Positions 42,888 to 51,677 of a stretch of DNA of 64,000 bases are shown piece by piece. Where the stretch lies: the NCBI RefSeq assembly GCF_003268775.1, contig NZ_QLSU01000031.1, forward strand, positions 1 through 64,000. The letters are read 5' to 3'. The notes under the pieces were generated by a model. The model saw nothing but the letters and a program-made list of their open reading frames with translations. It was not told the origin of the DNA and made no database searches. Position 1 is the first letter of the stretch. Every line of letters starts with the position of its first letter. The position numbers and the translations under genes were made by a program. Origin of the DNA: Paraburkholderia unamae (GTDB taxonomy: Bacteria > Pseudomonadota > Gammaproteobacteria > Burkholderiales > Burkholderiaceae).

Positions 42888-44357
42888 ATGATTACCGTGC
42901 AGGAGTTGCTGGATACCGAATCCCTGAAACTGACGGCTATCGCTGGCTTGTCCGGACTGACGCGGACGATCACCTGGGCCCATGCCGTTGACCTTCCCGA
43001 TCCCTGGCGATGGATTACCGGCGGCAATCTGGTCATGACGACGGGTGCAGGCGTGCCGCGCGAGGCTTCCGACCAGATTATCTGGCTGGAGAAGCTGGCG
43101 AGCAGCCATGCCAGTGCATTGGTCGTCGCGCGCCGGGCCGATGCGCCGGAACTCTCACGCGAGATGCTCGACGCGGCAGACCGTTTGATGTTCCCGGTAC
43201 TCGAAGCGAGCTTCGAGCTTGAATTCGTGCAGTTGTCGAAGCATGTGATCGAAAGCGTGCTGCAAGCCCAGCGCGAGCGCTTCAGAGCCAGCGAACAACT
43301 GTTCGAGACGTATGCGGCCGCCCTGCGCGAAGTGCCGGACATGGCCGGACGCCTGACTGTGCTATCCGACCGGTTGCGACTCGGGCTGGCAATCGAAGAC
43401 GCGCGCAGCGGCTCGATCATCGTTTCCTCGAACCCGTTGCCCACTTCTGTCGAGACCGAGCCGGTCTTTGTCGAACGCGTCGCGATCGGCGGCCGGGCGA
43501 AAGCGGACCTGGTCATTCAGCGTCGAGACGCGCAAGCGATGCAGGATCCCCTGCTGGTGCGCTCTCTGCTCGGCCTGCTCGCGATCGAGCTGGAACGGAT
43601 GATGATCGACCGCGACAAACTGCGAGAGGAAGGCGCTGCGCTCTTGCGCAGCCTCTTGAAAGGCGAGGCCGAATTTTCCTTTCGCCCCATGCTGGAGCGC
43701 CGCGGGTTGACGGGCACACTCGTCGTGCTCGCGCTCACTCCCGGAAAGCAGGGGCCGTGGAGCGCAGCCGAGATCCACCATGCGCCACCGTTGCACGCCC
43801 GCACGCCCCTGCTGCTCGATGATGACGTGCTGCTCGTATTGGCTCAGGATCACGTGGACACGCTGGAATGCCTGCGCTTCGGCTTGGGCAAGGGCACCGT
43901 GGCCGGCATCAGCGGGCCTGTCACGGAGGCAGCCGGCTTTCGCGAGAGCGTGCGCCAGGCGCGCCTCGCGCTGGCCCAGGCACACGAAGCCGGAAAGGAT
44001 CTCGTGCGCTACGGAGAAGTCGACACCGGCTACATCACGATGCCGAGGTCGCTTGCCGAGGCGAGTGCGTTGGTCGGCCGCTACCTCGGTCCCGTGATCG
44101 AATACGACCGCGTCCACGGCACCGCCCTGCTCCCGACGCTCATGACGTTTCTGGAGAACGACGGCAACTGGAAATCCGCCGCCTTCGACCTGACGATCCA
44201 CCGCCAGACCCTCGTCTACCGCCTGAAGCAAATCGAGCAGCTAACCGGCGTCAAACCGACCACGACCGACGGCATCACGCGATTGTGGCTGGCCCTTAAG
44301 GCGGGAAAGGCTGCCAATCTGTTGTCCGATGCCCCTTTGAAATCATCAGACGGATAG
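42888..44357 (+). CDS. PucR-type transcriptional regulator
   Basis: 489 residues. The N-terminal PucR domain (MITVQELLDTESLKLTAIAGLSGLTRTITWAHAVDLPDPWRWITGGNLVMTTG) senses a ligand. A GGDEF-like linker region follows (LERRGLTGTLVVLAL...TVAGISGPVTEAAGFRESVRQARLAL), and the C-terminal HTH_30 (LLPTLMTFLENDGNWKSAAFDLTIHRQTLVYRLKQIEQLTG) binds DNA. Relatives control purine, polyamine or proline-type catabolism and usually activate neighbouring genes. ATG 42888 agrees with the family start; earlier in-frame sequence is not conserved. The permease, amine oxidase and cupin genes that follow in the same direction are its likely targets. Confidence 0.88.
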   Translation: MITVQELLDTESLKLTAIAGLSGLTRTITWAHAVDLPDPWRWITGGNLVMTTGAGVPREASDQIIWLEKLASSHASALVVARRADAPELSREMLDAADRLMFPVLEASFELEFVQLSKHVIESVLQAQRERFRASEQLFETYAAALREVPDMAGRLTVLSDRLRLGLAIEDARSGSIIVSSNPLPTSVETEPVFVERVAIGGRAKADLVIQRRDAQAMQDPLLVRSLLGLLAIELERMMIDRDKLREEGAALLRSLLKGEAEFSFRPMLERRGLTGTLVVLALTPGKQGPWSAAEIHHAPPLHARTPLLLDDDVLLVLAQDHVDTLECLRFGLGKGTVAGISGPVTEAAGFRESVRQARLALAQAHEAGKDLVRYGEVDTGYITMPRSLAEASALVGRYLGPVIEYDRVHGTALLPTLMTFLENDGNWKSAAFDLTIHRQTLVYRLKQIEQLTGVKPTTTDGITRLWLALKAGKAANLLSDAPLKSSDG

Positions 44358-44473
44358 TCATACATTTGTATAAGCGCTGTCCCTCGAATCGACATTTTGC
44401 GCATAGCCTGGCCCGCGCGCTTTGCTTTTAATGGAGGTAACAAAAGACACATTTCGATTCCAGGAGACAACCA

Positions 44474-45874
44474 ATGCCTATTCAGACGGAACTCGATCCA
44501 CGGCTGAAACATGCTCTGAAAACCCGGCACATCAGCATGCTGGCGCTCGGAGGCGTGATCGGAGCAGGCTTGTTCGTAGGCTCCAGCGCAGTCATTGCAT
44601 CGACCGGACCCGGCGCGTTCATCACCTACGCCATCACCGGGCTGATCGTCGCACTGATCATGCGCATGCTGGGCGAAATGGCGGCGGCTCACCCCACGAA
44701 GGGGTCGTTTGTCGACTACGCGCGCCTCGCTTACGGCGATGTCGCCGGCTATGCGATGGGGTGGCTGTACTGGTATTTCTGGGTGATCGTGGTCGGGTTC
44801 GAGGCCGTTGTCGGCGGGCAGACCATTCATGCGTGGTTGCCCACCCTGCCCGTCTGGATCATCTCGCTAGGGCTGATGGTGATGATGACGGCGCTCAATC
44901 TGTTGTCCGTCAAATCGTTCGGCGAAGCCGAATACTGGTTCGCTGGCGTCAAGATCGTTGCCATTGCCGCTTTCCTGATCATCGCGGGCGCCTACGTCTT
45001 CCATTTGTGGCCAGGATCGACCGCGACGTTCTCCAACCTCACCGCCCACGGTGGCTTCTTTCCCAAAGGGGTGGGCAAGCTTTTCACGGGCGTCGTGGTC
45101 GTGATCTTCTCCATGACAGGCGTGGAAGTCGCGACCATTGCGGCTGCCGAATCCGAGCATCCTGAGCGCAACGTTCGCCGTGCGGTCAATACGGTGATGG
45201 CACGCATCCTGATCTTTTTCGTTCTTTCCGCGTTCTTCATCGTCGTTGCCCAGCCGTGGACGGACATCGTGCCGGGCCAATCCCCGTTCGTGGCGACGCT
45301 CGAAAAGATAGGCATCCCCGGCGCCGCAACCGTATTGACAGCCGTGATCCTCGTGGCCGTGCTGTCCGTGCTCAACGCCGGACTTTATACATCGTCGCGT
45401 CTGCTGCTGGTCCTCAGTTCGAACAACGAAGCACCGAAGTGGCTGGGAGGTGTCAATGGACGCGGCGTCCCTGCCCTGGGCGTCATCGCGTCAACGCTCG
45501 TCGGATATGGCTGTGTGGTGATCGCGGCGCTCTGGCCCGATACGGTCTTCCTCTTCCTGATCAACTCGTCGGGTGCGGTGTTTCTGTTCGTCTATCTGAT
45601 GATCTGCCTGTCGCAACTGAAGCTAAGAGGCGAATGGGAACGTCGTGGCGTGCTGAAGCTGCGCATGTGGGGCCATCCGTGGCTGCCGCTCCTCGTGACC
45701 GTCACGATCGTCGCGGTTCTGGTCAGCATGGCGATGGATCCGAAGACGCAGATCAGCCTTCTGCAAAGCGTCGTCGCACTGGTCGTCATCCTGGCCTCCT
45801 ACCCGGCGTTCTGCGCCAAAGGCAAGCGCAAGCAGATGCGGACAGCAACACCGTCGGCGGCGAATCGCACGTAA
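44474..45874 (+). CDS. APC-family amino acid/GABA permease
   Basis: 466 residues with twelve hydrophobic helices in the AAT pattern. HISMLALGGVIGAGLFVGSSAVIASTGPGAFITYAITGLIVALIMRMLGEMAAAHPTKGSFVDYAR is the signature, with AEYWFAGVKIVAIAAFLIIAGAYVF, TGVEVATIAAAESEHPERNVRRAVNTV and LNAGLYTSSRLLLVLSSNNEAPKW. The closest named relatives are GabP and aromatic or proline permeases. It imports an amino acid or amine by proton symport. AGGAG precedes the ATG. It is followed by an amine oxidase gene, so its substrate is probably the oxidase substrate or a precursor. Confidence 0.9.
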   Translation: MPIQTELDPRLKHALKTRHISMLALGGVIGAGLFVGSSAVIASTGPGAFITYAITGLIVALIMRMLGEMAAAHPTKGSFVDYARLAYGDVAGYAMGWLYWYFWVIVVGFEAVVGGQTIHAWLPTLPVWIISLGLMVMMTALNLLSVKSFGEAEYWFAGVKIVAIAAFLIIAGAYVFHLWPGSTATFSNLTAHGGFFPKGVGKLFTGVVVVIFSMTGVEVATIAAAESEHPERNVRRAVNTVMARILIFFVLSAFFIVVAQPWTDIVPGQSPFVATLEKIGIPGAATVLTAVILVAVLSVLNAGLYTSSRLLLVLSSNNEAPKWLGGVNGRGVPALGVIASTLVGYGCVVIAALWPDTVFLFLINSSGAVFLFVYLMICLSQLKLRGEWERRGVLKLRMWGHPWLPLLVTVTIVAVLVSMAMDPKTQISLLQSVVALVVILASYPAFCAKGKRKQMRTATPSAANRT

Positions 45875-45982
45875 CGCCGAATCGACAACTCGACCCACAC
45901 CTCGCACCTGCACGGTGATCGTCGCAGCGGGCAATGCCCCCCGAATGGCATGAACAAGAACCTGGATTGGTAGGAGAGACGG

Positions 45983-47365
45983 ATGCCGTCCGCACAAGAA
46001 CTGACGCAGATTCCAAACCGCCCGCTGTGGCACGCGCCCTCGCGCGCGCGCGACACGCTGGAGCGCGAAGCGCAGGCCGATGTCGTAATCGTCGGCGCAG
46101 GGTATACAGGGTTATGGACTGCGTACTATCTGCTGAAGGCGCAGCCATCGTTAAACGTTGTGCTGCTGGAGCGGGAAACGGTCGGCTTCGGCGCTTCCGG
46201 CCGCAACGGCGGCTGGGCGTCGGCAATATTTCCGATTTCGCTCGAACGCGTGGCGCACATGTATTCGCACGCTGCGGCATTGCATTTGCAGGCAGCGATG
46301 AACGAGACAGTAAGCGAAATTGGACGCGTGCTCGATCTTGAAGGCATCGATGCGGACTATGCAAAGCAAGGCTTTCTTTCCCTTGCCCGGAGCCAGCCAC
46401 AGTTCGATCGAATTCAGGCGTCAGTCGATGCGTCGGTTCGCTTTGGATTGCCGGATCAATGGCGCACGCTCGATGCGAAGCAGGCTTCGACCCGGATCGG
46501 AGCCCGGCATGTGCTGGGCGGCCTTTACACCGAGCATTGCGCGCTGATCCATCCTGGCAAGCTGGTGCGCGGACTGGCAGCCGTTGTGGAGGCCATGGGC
46601 GCGCGAATTTTCGAGAAGACAGCCGCGCTCCGCATCGCACCTGGAAAGGTGAGCACCGCGCATGGCGGCATCACGGCGAGAACGGTTGTGCGCGCAACGG
46701 AGGCATTTTCGTGCCAGCTTCCGGATAGCAGCCGCTCCGTCATTCCGCTCTACTCCCTGGTACTGGCAACGGAGCCGCTGCCTCAGGCGCTGCGCCAGCG
46801 GCTGGGACTCGATCATCGCCTGGCCTTCAATGACATGCGCCACCTGAGAGTTTATGGACAAGTAACGGCGGAAGGCCGCCTGGTGTTTGGCGGTCGCGGC
46901 GCCCCATACCGCTTCGGCTCCCGGATGGCGCCGGAAGACGACCTCGTCGACAAGGTGCATGCCAACATCCACGCCGCGATGCTCGAGTTCTTCCCCGACC
47001 TGGCCGCGGCCCGCATCACGCATCGCTGGGGCGGCGCGCTCGGTGTGTCGCGGGACTGGTGCCCGACTGTGAGCATGGACAAGGACGCGCGCGTTGCGTG
47101 GGCGGGAAATTATGTCGGCGATGGCGTCGCAACGAGCAACCTGGCCGGCCGCATTCTGCGCAATCTGATTCTCGATCGCGACGAGGAGATCAACCAGCTG
47201 CCCGTGGTGAACCATCGCTCACCGGCGTGGGAGCCGGAGCCTTTCCGGTGGATAGGCGTCAACGGCGGTCTCACGGCGGCGGGCTTCAGCGATTTCGAAG
47301 AACGTGTCACCAGGCAACCATCGCGTACCGCACGCGTCCTCGAAAAGCTGACGGGCGCCCATTGA
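45983..47365 (+). CDS. FAD-dependent amine oxidase, gamma-glutamylputrescine-oxidase-like (PuuB/OrdL)
   Basis: 460 residues, DAO fold. It starts IPNRPLWHAPSRARDTLEREAQADVVIVGAGYTGLWTAYYLL, where the FAD loop follows a PuuB-like lead, and has GFGASGRNGGWASA. Further on are GALIHPGKLVRGLAAV-like substrate-domain features, VFGGRGAPYRFG, THRWGGALGVSRDWCPTVSMD and GNYVGDGVATSNLAGRILRNLI. Such enzymes oxidise gamma-glutamylated or free amines to aldehydes with H2O2 release. AGGAGAG stands before ATG 45983. The genes before and after (permease, cupin) are in the same direction with 108 and 16 bp gaps. The substrate is not determined. Confidence 0.87.
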   Translation: MPSAQELTQIPNRPLWHAPSRARDTLEREAQADVVIVGAGYTGLWTAYYLLKAQPSLNVVLLERETVGFGASGRNGGWASAIFPISLERVAHMYSHAAALHLQAAMNETVSEIGRVLDLEGIDADYAKQGFLSLARSQPQFDRIQASVDASVRFGLPDQWRTLDAKQASTRIGARHVLGGLYTEHCALIHPGKLVRGLAAVVEAMGARIFEKTAALRIAPGKVSTAHGGITARTVVRATEAFSCQLPDSSRSVIPLYSLVLATEPLPQALRQRLGLDHRLAFNDMRHLRVYGQVTAEGRLVFGGRGAPYRFGSRMAPEDDLVDKVHANIHAAMLEFFPDLAAARITHRWGGALGVSRDWCPTVSMDKDARVAWAGNYVGDGVATSNLAGRILRNLILDRDEEINQLPVVNHRSPAWEPEPFRWIGVNGGLTAAGFSDFEERVTRQPSRTARVLEKLTGAH

Positions 47366-47381
47366 AAAAAAGGAGTGATGC

Positions 47382-47732
47382 ATGACGAAGTTCACCATTG
47401 TCAAAGCCGCCGATATTGCTTCGGCCCGACTCGCCTCAGCCGGTCAACGCGCCGGGGCCGATAGCGGCGATCCCCAGATTGCCGTCAAGACTGTTGCGCC
47501 CGAGGCGGTTGGCAATCTGGGGATCTGGGAATGTCAGCCAGGAGGCTGGCCGGTGATAAACCGTCCCGATACCGAGTTTACGTACATCATTTCCGGCCGC
47601 GCCAGGCTCACCGATGACTCGACGGGTGAAGTGACCGAGATCGTCGGTGGCGATCTCGTGATCTTGCCGCCCGGTTGGACGGGGCGCTGGGATGTCCTGG
47701 AGCCCGTTCGCAAGATCTACGCGATTTATTGA
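47382..47732 (+). CDS. Cupin (DUF861-like) protein
   Basis: 116 residues. One cupin barrel: GNLGIWECQPGGWPVINRPDTEFTYIISGRARLTDDSTGEVTEIVGGDLVILPPGWTGRWDVLEPVRKIYAIY. This is the cupin_3/DUF861 group, near EutQ and (S)-ureidoglycine-aminohydrolase-like folds. The metal-site histidines of canonical cupins are largely replaced, so it may bind an intermediate rather than act as an oxygenase. AAGGAGTG stands before the ATG, 16 bp after the oxidase stop. Such cupins often accompany amine oxidase genes; the function is unknown. Confidence 0.82.
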   Translation: MTKFTIVKAADIASARLASAGQRAGADSGDPQIAVKTVAPEAVGNLGIWECQPGGWPVINRPDTEFTYIISGRARLTDDSTGEVTEIVGGDLVILPPGWTGRWDVLEPVRKIYAIY

Positions 47733-47794
47733 ACCTGATCCGCGAGCATCGGGAAAGCGGCGAGTTCGCGATGCCGACGGCCAGGCGACGTTTT

Positions 47795-47817
47795 ATTTAG
47801 CTGAGAGATTTAGCTGA
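47795..47817. repeat. Short tandem repeat upstream of the second binding protein
   Basis: ATTTAGCTGA occurs twice (47795-47804 and 47808-47817), 13 bp apart, about 55 bp before the binding-protein start, in an AT-rich stretch. It may be an operator. Confidence 0.4.
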
Positions 47818-47871
47818 AAAGCACAGACCGCAGGGTATCGATAAAACTAACCTATCGTTTGGAGATCAAGC

Positions 47872-48996
47872 ATGCGTAAATTCATGATTCTTGGCGCGAC
47901 AGCCTGCACGTCGGTCGCACTAGCACTGCCGTCAATGGCACAGGAAGTTGTCGTGATCGGGCATTCCGCCCCGCTAACGGGGCCTCAAGCGGCAAACGGC
48001 AAGGACAATGAATATGGCGCGCGGATGGCGGTCGACGAACTCAATAAACAAGGGGTGCTGATCGCGGGCAAGAAGGTAACGTTCAAGCTGGAGTCGCAAG
48101 ATGATCAGGCCGACCCCAAAACAGGCGTTCAGGTTGCACAGAACCTCATTGACCACAACGTCGTCGCTGTCCTGGGGCCGTACAACTCCGGCGTGGCGAT
48201 TCCTGCGTCTCGCCTCTACAACAATGCGGGGGTGCCTCTCCTGCCCGTAGCATCCAACCCGGCGATTACGAAGCAAGGCTTCAAGAACATCTTCCGGATT
48301 GGCGCCAGCGACGCCCAACTTGGCGGGACGATGGGGGACTTCGCCGCCAGGGAGTTGAAAGCCAAAACGGTTGCCATCATCGACGACCGCTCGGCATATG
48401 GGCAGGGCATCGCGGAACAGTTTGAGGAATCGGCCAAGGCAAACGGCCTGGAAATTGTCGACAAGCAATTCACCAACGGCCAGGCCGTCGATTTTCTCGG
48501 CATTCTCACGGCGCTCAAAGCGAAAAACCCCGATGTGATTTTCTTCGGCGGCTACGCATCCCAGGCTGCGCCGATGGTTAAACAGATGCGGCAGCGTGGT
48601 CTGAGCGCGAAGTTGCTTGGCGGTGACGCTATCTGTACAGCCGACATGGGAAGAGTGGCAGGCGATGCGGCCTCAATTGTCTACTGTTCTCAAGGCGGAG
48701 TGGCCCTGGACCAGACCGCGGAAGGGAGACAATTCATCAAGAAGTATAAGGACACCTATCATACGGACATGCAGGTTTACGCGGTCAACTACTACGACGG
48801 CGTAAAAATGTTGGCCGACGCCATGACGAAAGCCGCGACGACAAGTGACAAAAGCAAGCTGATCGCACAACTGGCGAAGGAACAATACAAGGGAGTCGCC
48901 GGCACGTACTCCTTCGACGCCGAAGGCAATCTCAAGGGTGCGCCGACAACCGTGTACGTGATTCGAAACGGCTTGCCCGTTCCTTACGTCAGGTAA
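47872..48996 (+). CDS. Branched-chain amino-acid-type ABC transporter substrate-binding protein
   Basis: 374 residues. A signal peptide (KFMILGATACTSVALALPSMAQ) is followed by a LivK-type fold: VVIGHSAPLTGPQAANGKDNEYGARMAVDELNKQG, SQDDQADPKTGVQVAQNLIDHNVVAVLGPYNSGVAIPASRLYNN, AIIDDRSAYGQGIAEQFEESA and VFFGGYASQAAPM-like IFFGGYASQAAPM. GGAG precedes the ATG. It is a paralogue-like counterpart of the binding protein at 9626-10798. No permease genes follow, so it is again an orphan, possibly serving a Liv permease elsewhere. Its place after the amine oxidase/cupin unit suggests a related ligand. A hairpin follows the stop. Confidence 0.92.
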   Translation: MRKFMILGATACTSVALALPSMAQEVVVIGHSAPLTGPQAANGKDNEYGARMAVDELNKQGVLIAGKKVTFKLESQDDQADPKTGVQVAQNLIDHNVVAVLGPYNSGVAIPASRLYNNAGVPLLPVASNPAITKQGFKNIFRIGASDAQLGGTMGDFAARELKAKTVAIIDDRSAYGQGIAEQFEESAKANGLEIVDKQFTNGQAVDFLGILTALKAKNPDVIFFGGYASQAAPMVKQMRQRGLSAKLLGGDAICTADMGRVAGDAASIVYCSQGGVALDQTAEGRQFIKKYKDTYHTDMQVYAVNYYDGVKMLADAMTKAATTSDKSKLIAQLAKEQYKGVAGTYSFDAEGNLKGAPTTVYVIRNGLPVPYVR

Positions 48997-49005
48997 GCGA
49001 AGACG

Positions 49006-49031
49006 CCGGGTACCTGTTCAAGCGTACCCGG
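49006..49031 (+). terminator. Hairpin after the second binding-protein gene
   Basis: CCGGGTAC (49006-49013) pairs perfectly with GTACCCGG (49024-49031), 10-nt loop, 10 bp after the stop. There is no T-run. Confidence 0.5.
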
Positions 49032-49142
49032 TCGATCGGCTGGATTAGACACTCCCGCTCGCTCGTCAAAACACGCTATCGCCGCGGGCGTCAGCGTTTG
49101 TTCCAGGCGATGCGCGCGCGGGCGGGGAAATGCCTGCTCACC

Positions 49143-50315
49143 CTATCCAGGCTCACGACTGAAAAATGGCTGAAATAGCCGGCGGTGCACGAGCAACAGT
49201 AAAGGCGTCGACACCATCGAAAGCGCGACGACCAGCGTGACGAGCGACGACTGGCGTTGATCGATAACGCCTGCCGCCAATGACGCGGCCATCACCACAA
49301 ATGCAAACTCGCCGCCTTGCGAGAGCAGAATGGCAAAGTAAGACCGTTGCGTAGCCGGCACGCCAAATCGGTTTGCGAGAAGCCACAGCGCGATCGTCTT
49401 GATGCCAACCAGCGCCACGACCAGTACGGCGACACGGACCGGTTCGCGCAGCAAGACGCCGAAGTCGATGGACATGCCCACTGCAATGAAAAACAAGCCG
49501 AGCAGCAGCCCCTTGAATGGAGCCATGTCGACTTCTATCTGATGACGATGTTCCGAATCGGCGAGCAGTACACCTGCGACGAAGGCGCCCAACGACATCG
49601 AGAGATGGACGGTCTGCATCAGCAAAGCAATGCCAATTATCCAGAGCAGTGCAAACGCGGTGAAAATCTCGGGGACTTCGATGCTGCTGATCACGCGCAG
49701 CACCATATTCAGCAGATAGCGACCGGCAAGCGCCACCGCGACGAGCATGACGAGCGCTTTCAACGCCAGCAGCCACCCCGGTTCCGATGCGGAAACGGCA
49801 ACCTTCGGGGCGAGCAATGGCAGGAGAGCAATGAGTGGAATGGCTGCCATATCCTGGAACAGCAGAATGCCGAAGCCGGCCCGGCCGGTTGGCATGTCCA
49901 TCAGTTCGCGGTCCTGAAGTTCCGACATGACCATTGCGGTGGACGACAGCGACAGCGCGAGACCGCCGGTCAACGCAATGCGCCATGGCAACCCCAACAT
50001 CACGAAGACGCCCAGCAGCGCGGCGGCACACACGGTCATCTGCATCGTGCCGTAGCCAAAGATGGTGCGACGCATTGCCCAAAGCGCGTCGACCCGCATT
50101 TCGAGTCCGATCACGAACATCATCAACACGATACCCAATTCCGAAAAATGGAGAATCGCGTCGATGTCGGTCACGAGCCTCAGCGCCCACGGACCGATCA
50201 TGATGCCCGCCACCAGATAACCGAGCACGGCACCAAAGCCGAGGCGGACGGCGAGCGGTACCGCAATCAGCGCGGACCCCAGAAAGATGACTACATCGAT
50301 CAGCATCTTTGTCAT
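49143..50315 (-). CDS. Kef-type monovalent cation:proton antiporter (CPA2), short form
   Basis: 390 residues, about eleven helices. It has RLGFGAVLGYLVAGIMIGPW, FSELGIVLMMFVIGLEMR, GLALSLSSTAMVMSEL, GFGILLFQDMAAIPLIALLPLL and SLGAFVAGVLLADSEHRHQIEVDMAPFKGLLLGLFFIAVGMSIDF, all of which match the membrane domain of KefB/KefC. Those proteins are about 600 residues with a C-terminal RCK/TrkA-N domain. Here the protein ends right after the last helix, so the nucleotide/glutathione-gating domain is absent. It may be a constitutive short CPA2 antiporter (NapA-like size) or a shortened Kef. It is divergent from a potassium-channel-like gene. Confidence 0.88.
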   Translation of the reverse strand: MTKMLIDVVIFLGSALIAVPLAVRLGFGAVLGYLVAGIMIGPWALRLVTDIDAILHFSELGIVLMMFVIGLEMRVDALWAMRRTIFGYGTMQMTVCAAALLGVFVMLGLPWRIALTGGLALSLSSTAMVMSELQDRELMDMPTGRAGFGILLFQDMAAIPLIALLPLLAPKVAVSASEPGWLLALKALVMLVAVALAGRYLLNMVLRVISSIEVPEIFTAFALLWIIGIALLMQTVHLSMSLGAFVAGVLLADSEHRHQIEVDMAPFKGLLLGLFFIAVGMSIDFGVLLREPVRVAVLVVALVGIKTIALWLLANRFGVPATQRSYFAILLSQGGEFAFVVMAASLAAGVIDQRQSSLVTLVVALSMVSTPLLLLVHRRLFQPFFSREPG

Positions 50316-50624
50316 GCGATGTCCCCAATCAATGCCGCCACATTGCCCCGATTCACGGCAGGCCGGCCACTTGAGTCAGGCGGAATCCAGGTGAACGGAC
50401 CATCACATGCCTGAATGCATGTTCGCAAGCCAGTCACGTTCCGCCATGTTGCGTCCCGCGCATCCTGCTTTACGCCGATAAAGGAAATCCGACTTGACCG
50501 CCCATTCGGCATCAATATGTCAGCCATTCTATGATGGCACGGTCAGCCAGTTTTCAATTGGCGATCTCCACATCCCGAATGCCGCGCCCTTTTCGCCTGC
50601 GCGCCCCTGACGACGGAGTCAGTC
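50316..50624. promoter_or_regulatory. Kef/channel divergent intergenic region
   Basis: 309 bp without a gene. The sequence AATATGTCA occurs near 50515. No strong inverted repeat or hexamer pair was identified. Confidence 0.35.
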
Positions 50625-51065
50625 ATGCTACACAATCTACTAGCCGCCGCGCCGGCCATGATCCTGTGCCTGTTGCTGCAAGCCGTGGTGGTCGCGGTCT
50701 GCCTGCGCCGGTACGCGCGCTTCCGGCGCAACGTCAAGGGACAGGATTTGCTGTGGGTGGACGTCCTGCTATTGGTTACCGTGATGCTGCTGACCTTGCT
50801 CTGCAATTTTGCCCAAATGGCAATCTGGGCCGCGTTGTTCATGGTATTAGGCGAATTTTCTGATTTCGCCACCGCGCTATATCACTCCGCGGTCAATTTC
50901 ATCACGCTGGGCTACGGCGACATCGTCATGTCCAAGGAATGGCGCATGCTTGGCCCAATCGAAGCAGCCAATGGCATCCTGATGTTCGGCGTTTCCACTT
51001 CGGTGATGACGGCTGCGGTCATGGATGTGATCAAGTACCACCATGCCCGGCTCCAGCAGGAATAG
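50625..51065 (+). CDS. Two-helix potassium-channel-like protein (Ion_trans_2)
   Basis: 146 residues. Helices near 5-30 (LLAAAPAMILCLLLQAVVVAVCL) and 45-75 (LLWVDVLLLVTVMLLTLLCNFAQMAIWAALF) precede a pore loop with the selectivity filter, ALYHSAVNFITLGYGDIVMS, and a last helix (GPIEAANGILMFGVSTSVMTAAVMDVI). TLGYGD matches the K+ filter TVGYGD. There is no RCK domain; the protein ends after the inner helix. GGAG stands 7 bp before the ATG. It faces away from the Kef-type antiporter gene, suggesting paired K+ handling. Confidence 0.83.
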   Translation: MLHNLLAAAPAMILCLLLQAVVVAVCLRRYARFRRNVKGQDLLWVDVLLLVTVMLLTLLCNFAQMAIWAALFMVLGEFSDFATALYHSAVNFITLGYGDIVMSKEWRMLGPIEAANGILMFGVSTSVMTAAVMDVIKYHHARLQQE

Positions 51066-51145
51066 CCGGGAAAGCAGGCACGTGCCGGGCGCGGTGTGGA
51101 GATATGCCGTTCCCGCATGGGCCGTCATGCGTTGAAAGCTTCCCG

Positions 51146-51469
51146 CTAGTCAAGCTTCATGAGGCCCATGTGCATGGCCGTGTCGGCGCACATCACGACC
51201 AGTTCGTCGTGGGATACGCCTTCGGTCAGCCGATGGTTGAGTACCTCGTCGAAGGTCCCGGCGCACTCGGAGACCGCGCTCATCGCATCGCCCTCGGTGC
51301 GGTTATAGGCCCCCGCGATGAGCGATCGCGCGCGGCATTTGGCGGCGGCGATGGTTTCCTGAGTCGAGGCGCCGGAACTCGCGGCCCGACATTCCGGAAC
51401 AGGGACAGGCTGGAACGCCAGCGCCAATGAAGGGATGAGAAAGGCAGCAGCAATGTATCGGCGGGACAT
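51146..51469 (-). CDS. Small exported hypothetical protein
   Basis: 107 residues. A signal peptide (MSRRYIAAAFLIPSLALAFQ) is followed by a mature part with four cysteines (PECRAA, AKCRARS, SECAGTF, VMCADTA), suggesting two disulfides in a helical periplasmic protein. The layout resembles small Rap1a/Tai-type immunity-like proteins, but I cannot assign the family. AGGATAC precedes the ATG. Confidence 0.6.
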   Translation of the reverse strand: MSRRYIAAAFLIPSLALAFQPVPVPECRAASSGASTQETIAAAKCRARSLIAGAYNRTEGDAMSAVSECAGTFDEVLNHRLTEGVSHDELVVMCADTAMHMGLMKLD

Positions 51470-51638
51470 GGCGTATCCTTTCGTGAGGATCTTCGTACCG
51501 ACATTACCCGATAGTCACCAACTCTAGCCGCGAACGGCTCATCGCCGATCTTCCCCTGGCGTGAGCCTGTTAGCAATCTATCACCTCCACGACGCGGCGT
51601 CAGTGATCGGCCACTATGAGATACCCTCATTGGCCCTT

Positions 51639-51669
51639 TGCCCCGATTTGGCACGCTGCCCCGATTCGG
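51639..51669. repeat. Short direct repeat downstream of fabI
   Basis: TGCCCCGATTTGG and TGCCCCGATTCGG, 18 bp apart, close to the 3' end of the minus-strand fabI gene. Significance unknown. Confidence 0.35.
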
Positions 51670-51677
51670 TGCTTACC

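Noticed and set aside
49143..49160. Frameshift explaining the short Kef protein
   Set aside because: The sequence downstream shows no RCK-like coding in any frame before the hairpin at 49006-49031, so a simple frameshift is not supported.
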